This document shows, one piece after another, positions 1 to 9,473 of a stretch of 61,577 nucleotides of DNA (position 1 is the first letter of the stretch; every line of letters begins with the position of its first letter). A program made the translations under genes and the position numbers. The stretch is from an uncultured Bacilli bacterium (GTDB lineage Bacteria > Bacillota_I > Bacilli_A > RF39 > UBA660). The notes under the pieces were generated by a model. That model searched no databases. It saw only the letters and a program-made list of their open reading frames with translations, and was not told where the DNA came from. The DNA lies in the NCBI GenBank assembly GCA_947581765.1, contig CANPVU010000004.1:1-61577 (forward strand), written 5' to 3'.

Positions 1-816
1 CGTTACTTGAGGTTCTACTGTTGGTATTTCTAATTCTGTTGGTTGTTCCATTACTGGTTCTGCTACTGGCATATCTGTTGGAGCATCGATTGTTGGTATA
101 TCCGTTACTTGAGGTTCTACTGTTGGTATTTCTAATTCTGTTGGTTGTTCCATTACTGGTTCTGCTACTGGCATATCTGATGTAACATCTACTGGTGGAA
201 TATCTGTTACTTGAGGTTCTACTGTTGGTACTTCTAATTCTGCTGGTTGCTCTATCACTGGTTCTGCTACTGGTATATCTGTTGGAACATCTACTGATGG
301 AATATCCATTACTTGAGGTTCTACTGTTGGTACTTCTAATTCTGCTGGTTGCTCTATCACTGGTTCTGCTACCGGCACATCTGTTGGAACATCTACTGAT
401 GGAATATCCATTACTTGAGGTTCTACTGTTGGTATTTCTAATTCTGTTGGTTGTTCCATTACTGGTTCAGCTACCGGCACATCTGTTGCAACATATACTG
501 GTGGAATATCCGTTACTGTTGATTCGACTGTTGGTACTTCTAATTCTGCTGGTTGTTCCATTACTGGTTCTGCTACTGGCACATCTGTTGGAACATCTAC
601 TGATGGAATATCCATTGCTTGAGATTCCACTGTTGGTATTTCTAATCCTGTTGGTTGCTCTATCACTGGTTCTGCTAATGGCATATCTGTCGGTACATCT
701 ATTGTTGGAATATCTGTTACTGCTGGTTCTACAGTTGGTATTTCTAATTCTGCTGGTTGTTCCATTACTGGTTCAGCTAATGGTATACCTAAGCTATTAT
801 CTGTATCAGATGAAAT
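1..816. repeat. Coding tandem repeat, 102-bp period (34 codons), about 8 copies
   Basis: The (c/t)(g/a)ttact/gcttgag-type phase recurs at 1, 103, 205, 307, 409, 511, 613 and 715, exactly 102 bp apart without indels. Confidence 0.9.
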
Positions 817-1491
817 TTCATTAATTAAATTAGAATCTGTATTAGAATTATTACTATATAGACTATTATAATCATACGTTAATCCTTGTACATCAGATAA
901 ATCTTCACTATTAGATTTCTGTAATGATTCATTATTTTCTTCTTGTTCAAACTCTTCCATATTTATTGCACTCACATTATCCAAAGAAGATATATCTATA
1001 TCTACCTTTGGTATTATTAAATTCTTTTTCTCTTCTTCATCTTCTTCAGTTACATTTTTCTTTTTACGTCCAAATAAATAATCTGGTTCTAATTCATGGT
1101 ATGTTAAATTTTTATCAAGAGCTAATAAAACAAATCCTATAAATGGTAAAAATGACAACACCAATCTCATAAAATTGCCCTTACCTAATGCTTTACCAAA
1201 TCTATCATTTATATATATACCACCTATTAATGTACCAAAAATATTTACATAAGGAACAACAAATAAAAGAATTAAGTAAAGTGGTAATTTTGATAATTTA
1301 AGCAATATAATTATATTATATATAGGTATAATTGCTTTTTTTACATCTAACCCGATCTTTTTATAAATAACACATAAGCATAATGAAATTAATAAATAAT
1401 TCACTAAAAAAATTGCTAATATAATTAAAATATTTTGGTCAATAATTCTTAAAAAATCAAATACAAAACCAGTCATATCATTAATAGTCAT
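1..1491 (-). CDS. Membrane protein with cytoplasmic-type linker and tandem 34-aa Pro/Glu/Val repeats; C-terminus runs off the left edge
   Basis: Continuous minus-strand frame from ATG at 1491 (MTINDMTGFVFDFLRIIDQNILIILAIFLVNYLL...) to position 1; hydrophobic N-terminus then repeats like TDMPVAEPVMEQPTELEIPTVEPQV. Missing from the ORF track because it has no stop inside the window. Confidence 0.85.
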   Translation of the reverse strand, partial: MTINDMTGFVFDFLRIIDQNILIILAIFLVNYLLISLCLCVIYKKIGLDVKKAIIPIYNIIILLKLSKLPLYLILLFVVPYVNIFGTLIGGIYINDRFGKALGKGNFMRLVLSFLPFIGFVLLALDKNLTYHELEPDYLFGRKKKNVTEEDEEEKKNLIIPKVDIDISSLDNVSAINMEEFEQEENNESLQKSNSEDLSDVQGLTYDYNSLYSNNSNTDSNLINEISSDTDNSLGIPLAEPVMEQPAELEIPTVEPAVTDIPTIDVPTDMPLAEPVIEQPTGLEIPTVESQAMDIPSVDVPTDVPVAEPVMEQPAELEVPTVESTVTDIPPVYVATDVPVAEPVMEQPTELEIPTVEPQVMDIPSVDVPTDVPVAEPVIEQPAELEVPTVEPQVMDIPSVDVPTDIPVAEPVIEQPAELEVPTVEPQVTDIPPVDVTSDMPVAEPVMEQPTELEIPTVEPQVTDIPTIDAPTDMPVAEPVMEQPTELEIPTVEPQVT

Positions 1492-1633
1492 CCTACCATC
1501 CCCAATATTCTACACTATAATTAGTTTATCATAAATATTCAAGTTATTCAAGGATAAAAGTAACATAATAAAAATATAACACATTTAAATATTATTACTG
1601 TACAGTAATAGTTTTAAGTTTTTGCTAAATAAA

Positions 1634-1668
1634 AAAAGCTATAGATATTTTTTTCTATAGTTTTTTTT
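1634..1668 (-). terminator. Intrinsic terminator downstream of aspS
   Basis: Inverted repeat CTATAGA...TCTATAG flanked by A and T runs. Confidence 0.7.
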
Positions 1669-1670
1669 AT

Positions 1671-3416
1671 TTATTTATTTATTGTACTAATATGTAATTC
1701 ATCTAATTGATTTTTAGAAACTATATTTGGTGCCTCAGACATCAAACATGATGCTGATGCAGTTTTTGGAAATGCTATAACATCTCTAATGTTTTCGGTA
1801 TTTGTTAATAGCATTGTCAATCTATCTAATCCAAATGCCATACCACCATGTGGTGGAGTTCCATATTTTAATGCTTCAACGAAGAATCCAAATTTATCTT
1901 CAATTTCTTTCTCTGTAAATCCTAAAGCTTCAAATACTTTTGATTGTATGTCTTGAGAGTGTATTCTTATACTTCCTCCACCAGCTTCATATCCATTTAT
2001 TACTATATCATAGGCCTTAGAATAACAGTTTGCTTTATCAGTTAATAATTTTTCTACATCAGAATCTTTTGGTGCAGTAAAAGGATGATGGCATGATACA
2101 TATCTATTTTCTTCTTCACTGTATTCAAATGTTGGAAAATCAGTAACCCATAAAAGTTTATAATCATTTTCATCTATTAAGTTTAAGTCCTTAGCTAATT
2201 TACATCTTAATGCACCTAAACTCATCTTAACGATATTATATTTACCACAAACAATTAATACTAAATCTCCCTTTTTTAAATCTAAATTACTAATTAATTG
2301 TTCCTTTTCTTCTTCACTTAATCCCTTAGCAATACTTCCTGTTATTTCATCTTCTATTTTTAAATATGCAAGTCCACTTGCTTTATATGTTTTTACATAG
2401 TCAGTTAATTTATCTAAATCTTTACGTGAATAATTTGATGAACAATTAGGTGCTACTACACAGTTAATTATTTCATCATTATCTATTGTATTTTTAAAGA
2501 ATGGTATTTCGGTATTTGAAAATATATTTGTAATATCTTTTATTTTAAGATCAAACCTTAAATCAGGTTTATCACTACCATAATTTTCTATAGCATCAAC
2601 ATATTTCATTCTTTGAAGAGGTAATTTTATTTCTATTCCTTTTACTTCCTTAAATACGTGTGCTATTAAACCTTCACCAATTTCCATTACATCATTTTCA
2701 TCTACATAACTTGCCTCGATATCTATTTGAGTAAATTCTGGTTGTCTATCAGCACGCAAGTCTTCATCTCTAAAACATTTAGCAATTTGAAAGTATTTTT
2801 CAATTCCACCAACCATTAACAATTGTTTAAATATTTGAGGAGATTGTGGTAAAGCGTAAAATTTTCCAATATTTACTCTAGATGGAACTAAATAGTCTCT
2901 AGCACCTTCTGGTGTTGATTTACAAAGTACTGGAGTTTCTACTTCTAAAAATCCTAATTTGTCTAAATAATTTCTAACTGCCATTGTAATTTTATGTCTT
3001 ACTTTTAAATTTTTCTGCATACAATTTCTTCTTAAGTCTAAATATCTATATTTTAATCTAGTATCTTCTAAGGCAGTTGTTTCATCAGTTAGTGCAAATG
3101 GTATTTCTAAAGATGTATTTAATATTTCTAATTCATCTATTAATATTTCTATTTCACCAGTTTCAAGTTTATCATTAATATTTTCTCTTTTAGATACTTT
3201 TCCTACTACTTTTATTACATTTTCATTTTTTAAATTAGATGCTAAATCATAATTTTTATTATCTGGATTAACAACAAGTTGAACAATTCCACTTCTATCT
3301 CTTAGGTCTATAAATACTAAAGAGCCTAGGTTTCTTTTTTTTGCTACAAATCCATATAGTTCTACTATTTCACCCTCATTTTCAAGTGATAATTCAATAT
3401 TTTCTATTTTTTTCAT
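1671..3416 (-). CDS. aspS: Aspartyl-tRNA synthetase, bacterial type
   Basis: Full-length class II AspRS with FRDEDLRADRQPEFTQIDIE and GGMAFGLDRLTMLL motifs. Confidence 0.97.
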   Translation of the reverse strand: MKKIENIELSLENEGEIVELYGFVAKKRNLGSLVFIDLRDRSGIVQLVVNPDNKNYDLASNLKNENVIKVVGKVSKRENINDKLETGEIEILIDELEILNTSLEIPFALTDETTALEDTRLKYRYLDLRRNCMQKNLKVRHKITMAVRNYLDKLGFLEVETPVLCKSTPEGARDYLVPSRVNIGKFYALPQSPQIFKQLLMVGGIEKYFQIAKCFRDEDLRADRQPEFTQIDIEASYVDENDVMEIGEGLIAHVFKEVKGIEIKLPLQRMKYVDAIENYGSDKPDLRFDLKIKDITNIFSNTEIPFFKNTIDNDEIINCVVAPNCSSNYSRKDLDKLTDYVKTYKASGLAYLKIEDEITGSIAKGLSEEEKEQLISNLDLKKGDLVLIVCGKYNIVKMSLGALRCKLAKDLNLIDENDYKLLWVTDFPTFEYSEEENRYVSCHHPFTAPKDSDVEKLLTDKANCYSKAYDIVINGYEAGGGSIRIHSQDIQSKVFEALGFTEKEIEDKFGFFVEALKYGTPPHGGMAFGLDRLTMLLTNTENIRDVIAFPKTASASCLMSEAPNIVSKNQLDELHISTINK

Positions 3417-3447
3417 TACTAATCTCTCCCGTACTAATCACAATGAT

Positions 3448-3476
3448 ATTTTACAATATAATAAATATATTGTCCA
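3448..3476 (-). promoter_or_regulatory. Candidate sigma-A promoter of aspS
   Basis: Minus strand TGGACA-N17-TAAAAT upstream of aspS (approximate coordinates). Confidence 0.45.
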
Positions 3477-3495
3477 TAATTTTTCACAAATAAAA

Positions 3496-3518
3496 ATTCT
3501 TTTCTTAATGAAAAGAAT
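3496..3518 (-). terminator. Intrinsic terminator after the 76-aa gene
   Basis: ATTCTTTTC-TTAAT-GAAAAGAAT hairpin followed by a U-tract on the minus strand. Confidence 0.75.
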
Positions 3519-3749
3519 CTATTCTTCTATTTTTAGTTGTTCATTAAATATATTAAGTAATTGTAAAAGTATTTCTTCATCTTCTACTTCATATAATCCA
3601 TCTGTTTGATCATATGAGCAAAACATAAAATTACTATAATCATTTGAATCCATTAGATATACATAATTAATATTATCCAATATAGTCGAACCAACAACAA
3701 CATATTCCTTATCGTCTTCTAAAGTTAATAATTCACCTTGTTCTATCAT
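3519..3749 (-). CDS. Small acidic protein, DUF1292/YrzB-like
   Basis: Short acidic ORF with pattern similar to DUF1292 proteins; recalled similarity only. Confidence 0.5.
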   Translation of the reverse strand: MIEQGELLTLEDDKEYVVVGSTILDNINYVYLMDSNDYSNFMFCSYDQTDGLYEVEDEEILLQLLNIFNEQLKIEE

Positions 3750-3768
3750 CTTCTTATTCTCCTATTCC

Positions 3769-4272
3769 TTACTTAGTCTTACTTTCTTTTCCTTTTTTAT
3801 TTTTTTTCTCTTGATGCTTTTTTACTAGTTTTACTCCTTTTTTAGCTAAGAAATTTTTAGTTCCTATTGCTGCAACTAATACTGGTGCTACTGGATAACC
3901 AATTGTAAGAAATCCAACGCCCAATAGTGCTGAGGATGCAGCTATTGCAGCTAATTCAATCTTTCCTTTTGATTCTTCACTTATATTACTTTTCTTTTCT
4001 CTACGTTTAATTACATGCTTAGCAATTTTTTTAGCATCTTTATGAAGCAAACGTGATCCTATAAAAGCACATGCTCCAACACCTACTGCTACTGGCAAAC
4101 TAAATGTTGAAACTGTACCTGCTAATGCTGTATATATAATACTTGTTCTAGCATAATTAAGTACCGCAAATCCAGCTAGAGATGCATCTTTTATTAGTTT
4201 ACCACTTGATTTTGCTACACGCTTTACTATTACGTGCTTTTTTCCATTTTGTTTATTAGCGGAATTTGGCAT
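3769..4272 (-). CDS. Uncharacterised basic, Ala/Gly-rich membrane protein
   Basis: 167-aa ORF with hydrophobic segments and Lys-rich ends. Confidence 0.6.
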   Translation of the reverse strand: MPNSANKQNGKKHVIVKRVAKSSGKLIKDASLAGFAVLNYARTSIIYTALAGTVSTFSLPVAVGVGACAFIGSRLLHKDAKKIAKHVIKRREKKSNISEESKGKIELAAIAASSALLGVGFLTIGYPVAPVLVAAIGTKNFLAKKGVKLVKKHQEKKNKKGKESKTK

Positions 4273-4309
4273 ATCTTACCCTCCATCTATCTAAATATAT
4301 AATACCGTA

Positions 4310-5635
4310 TTAACTAATTAGTGTCAATAATTTATCGACAAAATCAGATAATTTATACTCTTGCTGAGTTGAATTTGTCATATCTTTTAACATCACTGTT
4401 TCATTGTTTACTTCATCAGTTCCAATAATTGCAACATATTTTACATTAATCTTACTTGCATACTTCATCTTATGTTTTAAACTCTTATTTCCGTAGCAAA
4501 TATCTGTCTTTATGTCATTATCTCTAAGTTTTTTTGCTAAATTAAGTACATATGAATAATCTACATCATCCATAGGAATAATTAGTATATCTATTAAACT
4601 CTTCTTATTAATTGATATTATATTTTCTTGTAGTAATTGTGAAAATAACCTTGTTAACCCTATTGAAATACCTACACCTGGTAATTTTTCATCTGTATAA
4701 TATTCAGTTAAATTATCATATCTTCCACCTGAACATATACTTCCTAAATTAGGATATTCTTTTAAATTAGTTTCATAAACTGTACCTGTATAATAATCTA
4801 ATCCACGTGCTATTGTAAGATCTATTTTATAATATTCTTCTTCTACTTGATATAATTTTATATATTTTATTACTTCTTCTAATTCATTTAATCCACAATT
4901 ATATTCTTCATTATCTATATTTAGTTTTCTAAGTGAGTTAATTATATCATAATTACTTCCATCAATTGTTATAAAATTTATTATAGAATTTATGCAATTA
5001 TCATCATCTATAATTTTTTTCAATTCTTTTTTTACTTCTTCTTTTCCTATTTTATCAATTTTATCTATTATTCTTAGTATATCAGTTTTAATATCTGTTA
5101 AGTTTAATGAATCAAAAAATCCATTTAATATTTTTCTATTATTTATTCTAATTATAAATGGTCCAAATGAAAGTGTTTTAAATATCTCATATATTACTGC
5201 AGGCATTTCAGCATCATATATAAGAGGTAATGTTTGATTACCAATTATATCTATATCACATTGATAAAATTCTCTATATCTTCCCTTTTGTGGTCTTTCT
5301 CCTCTAAATACTTTACTCATTTGATATCTTTTAAATGGAAAAGTTATATCTTGAAAATGTTGTGAAACATATCTAGATAGTGGTACTGTAAGATCAAATC
5401 TAAGCGATAAGTCATTATCTCCTTTATTAAATCTATATATTTGTTTTTCTGTTTCTCCTCCTGCTTTAGCAAGCAATATATTTGAGTATTCTATAACAGG
5501 TGTATCAAGTGGCAAGAAGCCAAATTTTTCATATACTCTCTTAATAGTATCATATATATTATTAAATAATATTTGTTCACTTGGTAATAGTTCCATAAAA
5601 CCAGGTAATGTCTTTGGTTGAATTTTATTTTTCAT
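4310..5635 (-). CDS. hisS: Histidyl-tRNA synthetase
   Basis: LPGFMELLPSE N-terminus, FRGERPQKGRYREFYQCDIDIIG motif and GLDYYTGTVYE motif. Confidence 0.96.
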   Translation of the reverse strand: MKNKIQPKTLPGFMELLPSEQILFNNIYDTIKRVYEKFGFLPLDTPVIEYSNILLAKAGGETEKQIYRFNKGDNDLSLRFDLTVPLSRYVSQHFQDITFPFKRYQMSKVFRGERPQKGRYREFYQCDIDIIGNQTLPLIYDAEMPAVIYEIFKTLSFGPFIIRINNRKILNGFFDSLNLTDIKTDILRIIDKIDKIGKEEVKKELKKIIDDDNCINSIINFITIDGSNYDIINSLRKLNIDNEEYNCGLNELEEVIKYIKLYQVEEEYYKIDLTIARGLDYYTGTVYETNLKEYPNLGSICSGGRYDNLTEYYTDEKLPGVGISIGLTRLFSQLLQENIISINKKSLIDILIIPMDDVDYSYVLNLAKKLRDNDIKTDICYGNKSLKHKMKYASKINVKYVAIIGTDEVNNETVMLKDMTNSTQQEYKLSDFVDKLLTLIS

Positions 5636-5690
5636 AAGTTCATCTCCATGAATATAATATCATTTTTTAATTTGTTTATCAATAAAATTA

Positions 5691-5712
5691 AAAGATTCCA
5701 TATGGAATCTTT
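5691..5712 (-). terminator. Perfect 22-nt palindrome, probable terminator overlapping the stop codon of the AI-2E transporter gene
   Basis: AAAGATTCCATATGGAATCTTT followed on the minus strand by TAATTTTATT. Confidence 0.6.
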
Positions 5713-6775
5713 ACGATGCTTTTTTTATCTTTTCTATACTTTCACTTATATCATCTTTATAAAATTTAAATAAAGATATTATAAATATTGCAAGTGGGAA
5801 TGATATCAATACTCCAAACAATCCAAATATAATTCCTCCTGCAAAAAGTGAGAAAATTGTAGCAAGTGGTGGTATTGAATTTGTTTTACCATATACATGT
5901 GGATTTATTATATAACTATCTAGACTTGATAATAAGAATACTGCAATAATAGTTCTAATAAATAATCCTGGTCCAACTATAAATGCTGTTATAATAGCAA
6001 CTATATTTGTTGCTATACCCCCAAAATAAGGTATTAAAGTTGCTATACCAGCCATAAGTCCTAATACAATAGCATTAGGATGTCCTATTATCATATATGT
6101 TATTCCATATTCAAATACAGATATAACCATTACTTGTACTAATCCACCCAAATAATTTTTCATTTCATTATCTAATAATTTAACAAAATTGTATGTTTTC
6201 TTACTTTTCTTTTTAATATATTTTTTAATACTTGCTCTTATTTTATCCATATCTATTAAGAAATATATAAATGCTGCAACACCTATTAAAAAATCACCTA
6301 AAAAATCAATAGAAGAAGATACTAAATTAATAGCACCATCAGATACGTATTTAGTCAGTCCATCTAATATAGTTTTAAAATTTTCATTTAAAGTATCTTG
6401 AATTGCAGAAATATTAATATTTAAATCAAATGTTGAAAGTTCACTAATAAACTTACTAAAACTATTAAATAAATTAGATATTTGACTAACACATGTAGTA
6501 CTTATTATATAACCCATAAAAAAGAATAATACTACTATAGCCATAATTACTATAAATATTGATAACCCCTTAGGTATACTTTTTCTTCTTAGCTTTTGTA
6601 CTAAAGGATATACTGAATATGCTACTGCAAAACCTATCAAAAAAGGTTTACATATTGCAACTATTTTTCCAAATATTCCTATCCATAAATTACCTGTATG
6701 ATACATTAAATATACTATAAGTGCTAATATAGCAATATTAACTAATTTAAAGTTAACTTTTTTATCATTTATCAT
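5711..6775 (-). CDS. AI-2E family (PerM/YtvI-like) transporter
   Basis: Multi-TM protein with PYFGGI and NPHVYGKTNSIPPLATIFSLFAGGIIFGLFGVLISFPLA motifs. Confidence 0.9.
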   Translation of the reverse strand: MINDKKVNFKLVNIAILALIVYLMYHTGNLWIGIFGKIVAICKPFLIGFAVAYSVYPLVQKLRRKSIPKGLSIFIVIMAIVVLFFFMGYIISTTCVSQISNLFNSFSKFISELSTFDLNINISAIQDTLNENFKTILDGLTKYVSDGAINLVSSSIDFLGDFLIGVAAFIYFLIDMDKIRASIKKYIKKKSKKTYNFVKLLDNEMKNYLGGLVQVMVISVFEYGITYMIIGHPNAIVLGLMAGIATLIPYFGGIATNIVAIITAFIVGPGLFIRTIIAVFLLSSLDSYIINPHVYGKTNSIPPLATIFSLFAGGIIFGLFGVLISFPLAIFIISLFKFYKDDISESIEKIKKAS

Positions 6776-6777
6776 AG

Positions 6778-7218
6778 TTACCTACTTTCTAACCATATAG
6801 TTGTTGGTCCATCATTATTAATATGTACATCCATATACGATCCAAATTTTCCTGTTTCTACCTTTACACCATATTTTCTTAATTCATCATTAAATTCATT
6901 ATAAAGTTTAATTGCCTTCTCACCTTTCATAGCATCTATATAACTAGGTCTATTACCATTTTGACTATTACCATATAAAGTAAATTGAGATATAGATAAT
7001 ATACTTCCCCCTACTTGTAATAGTGATTTATTCATAACACCATTTTCATCATCAAATATTCTTAAATTAACTACTTTTTTAGCTAATTTTACTATATCAT
7101 TAGTATTATCTTCATGAGTAAACCCCACTAAAAGAACTAACCCACTATCAATACTGCCAACTAATTTTCCTTCTACACTTACACTTGATTTTTTACTTCT
7201 TTGTACCAATACTCTCAT
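6778..7218 (-). CDS. dtd: D-aminoacyl-tRNA deacylase
   Basis: MRVLVQRSKKSSVSVEGKLVGSI and SISQFTLYG motifs. Confidence 0.95.
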   Translation of the reverse strand: MRVLVQRSKKSSVSVEGKLVGSIDSGLVLLVGFTHEDNTNDIVKLAKKVVNLRIFDDENGVMNKSLLQVGGSILSISQFTLYGNSQNGNRPSYIDAMKGEKAIKLYNEFNDELRKYGVKVETGKFGSYMDVHINNDGPTTIWLESR

Positions 7219-9389
7219 TATTTTATAATCCTCTCAACATTCATAACTCCATTAATGTTATTTACCTCATTAATAAATTTATCTAATTTTTCTACATTAT
7301 CTACTAAAATATTAATGTTAAACATATATCTGCTTGATGTAGTTAAATTATTAATACTTTGTATAGTTATATCATTATTTGATGTCTTATTTATTATATT
7401 TATTAATAAATTATTATTCTCAGATGCAGTTATTAATATATCAGTAGAATATTTATGTTCTATTTTATTATTCCATTTAACTTCTATTATTCTTTCTACT
7501 GAATCAGATATATTAGGACATATTGTTCTATGTACATTTATACCATTACCTTTACTTACATATCCTACTATTTCATCACCTGGTATTGGTTTACAACAAG
7601 ATGCTACATTAATTTTTATATCATTTACATTTTCAACTACAATATCTCCTTTTGGAGTTATTTTCTTCTTATCTGTTTTATTTATTACTTTATCAAGTAC
7701 CATCTCTTGCTTTGTTTTAGTATCTGAATATATAGAATTTATAACTTGTTTAGCAGTTATTTTACCATTACCTATATTAACATGTAATTCATTCATATCA
7801 GAAAATTTTAATTCAGTTAATAATTTTTCTATAGTAGCACTACTATAAAATTCTGAATAAGGTATTTTTTTCTTTTTAACTTCTTTTTGTAATAATTCAG
7901 TACCCTTTTTTAAGTATTCTTCTTTATCTAACTTATTTAAATAACTTTTAATTTTATTTTTTGCATTAGATGTAAATGCTATATCAATCCATTCACGAGA
8001 TGGACCTGTAGAGTTTTTATTAGTGTTTATTTTTACTATATCTGAATCATTTAATTTATAATCAAGTGATACTATATTACCATTTACTAATGCTCCTACC
8101 ATTGTATTTCCTACATCACTATGTACATGATATGCAAAATCTATTGGAGTAGAACCACTTGGAAGTTCTATTACATCTCCATGTGGAGTAAACACATATA
8201 TAGTATTACTTAATACTTCTTCTTGTACATTATGTACGAATAATTCATCACTCTTCTCATCTTTAAGTTCCATTATTTCCCTAAAGAATTGTAACTTTTG
8301 TTCCATAGCATTTTGCATATCTGCTTTAACATTACTTCCATTTTCTTTATATGACCAATGAGATGCTATACCATGTTCAGCAATTTTATCCATTTCATAT
8401 GTACGTATTTGTATTTCAAATAAATATCCATCTAATCCAAATACTGTTGTATGAAGTGATTGATACATATTAGTCTTAGGCATTGCTATATAATCTTTAA
8501 ATCTTTTAGGTATTGGTCTATATTTAGAATGAATAATACCTAATGCTTGATAACAATCTTGTACATCATTTACAAACACTCTAAGTGCAAGTAAATCAAA
8601 TATTTCACTAAATTTCTTACCCTTATCTAATTTTTTATATATACTATATATACTCTTAGCACGACCTTTTATTTCATGTTCTATATTATGTTCATTAAGT
8701 AAATTAGATACATCATTTAACATAGCATTAACTATTGAATCTCTTTCTTTACGAGTTTGATTCAATTTTTCTACTATAGAAAAATATACATCTGGTTTTA
8801 AATATCTAAGTGATAAATCTTCTAATTCACTTTTTATCTTATTAATACCTAGTCTATGTGCTATAGGAGTTAAAATATCTAAAGTTTCTCTTGCATTAGC
8901 TTTTTGACTTTTTTCAGATAAAATCCATAACGTCCTCATATTATGTAATCTATCAGCTAATTTAAGTATTATTATTCTAACATCTTCACATAGTCCTACC
9001 AATATTTTTCTATGATTTGCTATTACTGCTTCATTATCACATGTAAATTTTAATCTATTAATTTTAGTAACACCATTTACTAGTGATGCTATCTCACTAC
9101 CAAATTTATCTGTTAATTCTTCTACTGTGACATCACAATCTTCTATAGTATCATGAAGTAAAGCAGCACATAATGTACTAATATCAGCATTTATATCTGA
9201 TAAAATAAACGCTACATTAAGCGGATGTGTTATATAATCTTCACCAGATAAACGCTTCTGACCAAAGTGTTTTTCATATGCAAACAAATAAGCTCTAGAC
9301 AATAATTTTAATTCTTTTTCATCTTTTATATAAGTATTTACTTTTTCGTATAATTCATCAAAAGTTATATTAGGATTATCCTTACGCAT
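7218..9389 (-). CDS. relA: RelA/SpoT bifunctional (p)ppGpp synthetase/hydrolase
   Basis: HD domain (ALLHDTIEDCDVT), synthetase domain, TGS (YVFTPHGDVIELPSGSTPIDFAYHVHS) and C-terminal ACT-like region. Confidence 0.95.
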   Translation of the reverse strand: MRKDNPNITFDELYEKVNTYIKDEKELKLLSRAYLFAYEKHFGQKRLSGEDYITHPLNVAFILSDINADISTLCAALLHDTIEDCDVTVEELTDKFGSEIASLVNGVTKINRLKFTCDNEAVIANHRKILVGLCEDVRIIILKLADRLHNMRTLWILSEKSQKANARETLDILTPIAHRLGINKIKSELEDLSLRYLKPDVYFSIVEKLNQTRKERDSIVNAMLNDVSNLLNEHNIEHEIKGRAKSIYSIYKKLDKGKKFSEIFDLLALRVFVNDVQDCYQALGIIHSKYRPIPKRFKDYIAMPKTNMYQSLHTTVFGLDGYLFEIQIRTYEMDKIAEHGIASHWSYKENGSNVKADMQNAMEQKLQFFREIMELKDEKSDELFVHNVQEEVLSNTIYVFTPHGDVIELPSGSTPIDFAYHVHSDVGNTMVGALVNGNIVSLDYKLNDSDIVKINTNKNSTGPSREWIDIAFTSNAKNKIKSYLNKLDKEEYLKKGTELLQKEVKKKKIPYSEFYSSATIEKLLTELKFSDMNELHVNIGNGKITAKQVINSIYSDTKTKQEMVLDKVINKTDKKKITPKGDIVVENVNDIKINVASCCKPIPGDEIVGYVSKGNGINVHRTICPNISDSVERIIEVKWNNKIEHKYSTDILITASENNNLLINIINKTSNNDITIQSINNLTTSSRYMFNINILVDNVEKLDKFINEVNNINGVMNVERIIK

Positions 9390-9444
9390 ATTATCACATC
9401 CTTTTTTATTAATCTGTAAAAAATTATATCACAAATATTACATA

Positions 9445-9473
9445 AAAAAAAGGAATTAACAATTAATTCCTTT
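9445..9473 (-). terminator. Intrinsic terminator overlapping the secDF 3' end
   Basis: AAGGAATTAATTGTTAATTCCTTTTTTTT on the minus strand. Confidence 0.75.

Noticed and set aside
1-816. CRISPR array
   Set aside because: The 102-bp repeats are contiguous coding units without unique spacers; no cas genes.
195-824. Plus-strand 209-aa Leu-rich ORF in the track
   Set aside because: Antisense to the 34-aa repeat CDS; it stays open because the period is a multiple of three and gives an implausible MEYLLLEVLLL composition.
924-1142. Plus-strand 72-aa ORF
   Set aside because: Antisense to the same membrane protein; no RBS or recognisable family.
7201-7848. Plus-strand 215-aa ORF
   Set aside because: Lies antisense over relA; typical AT-rich shadow ORF.
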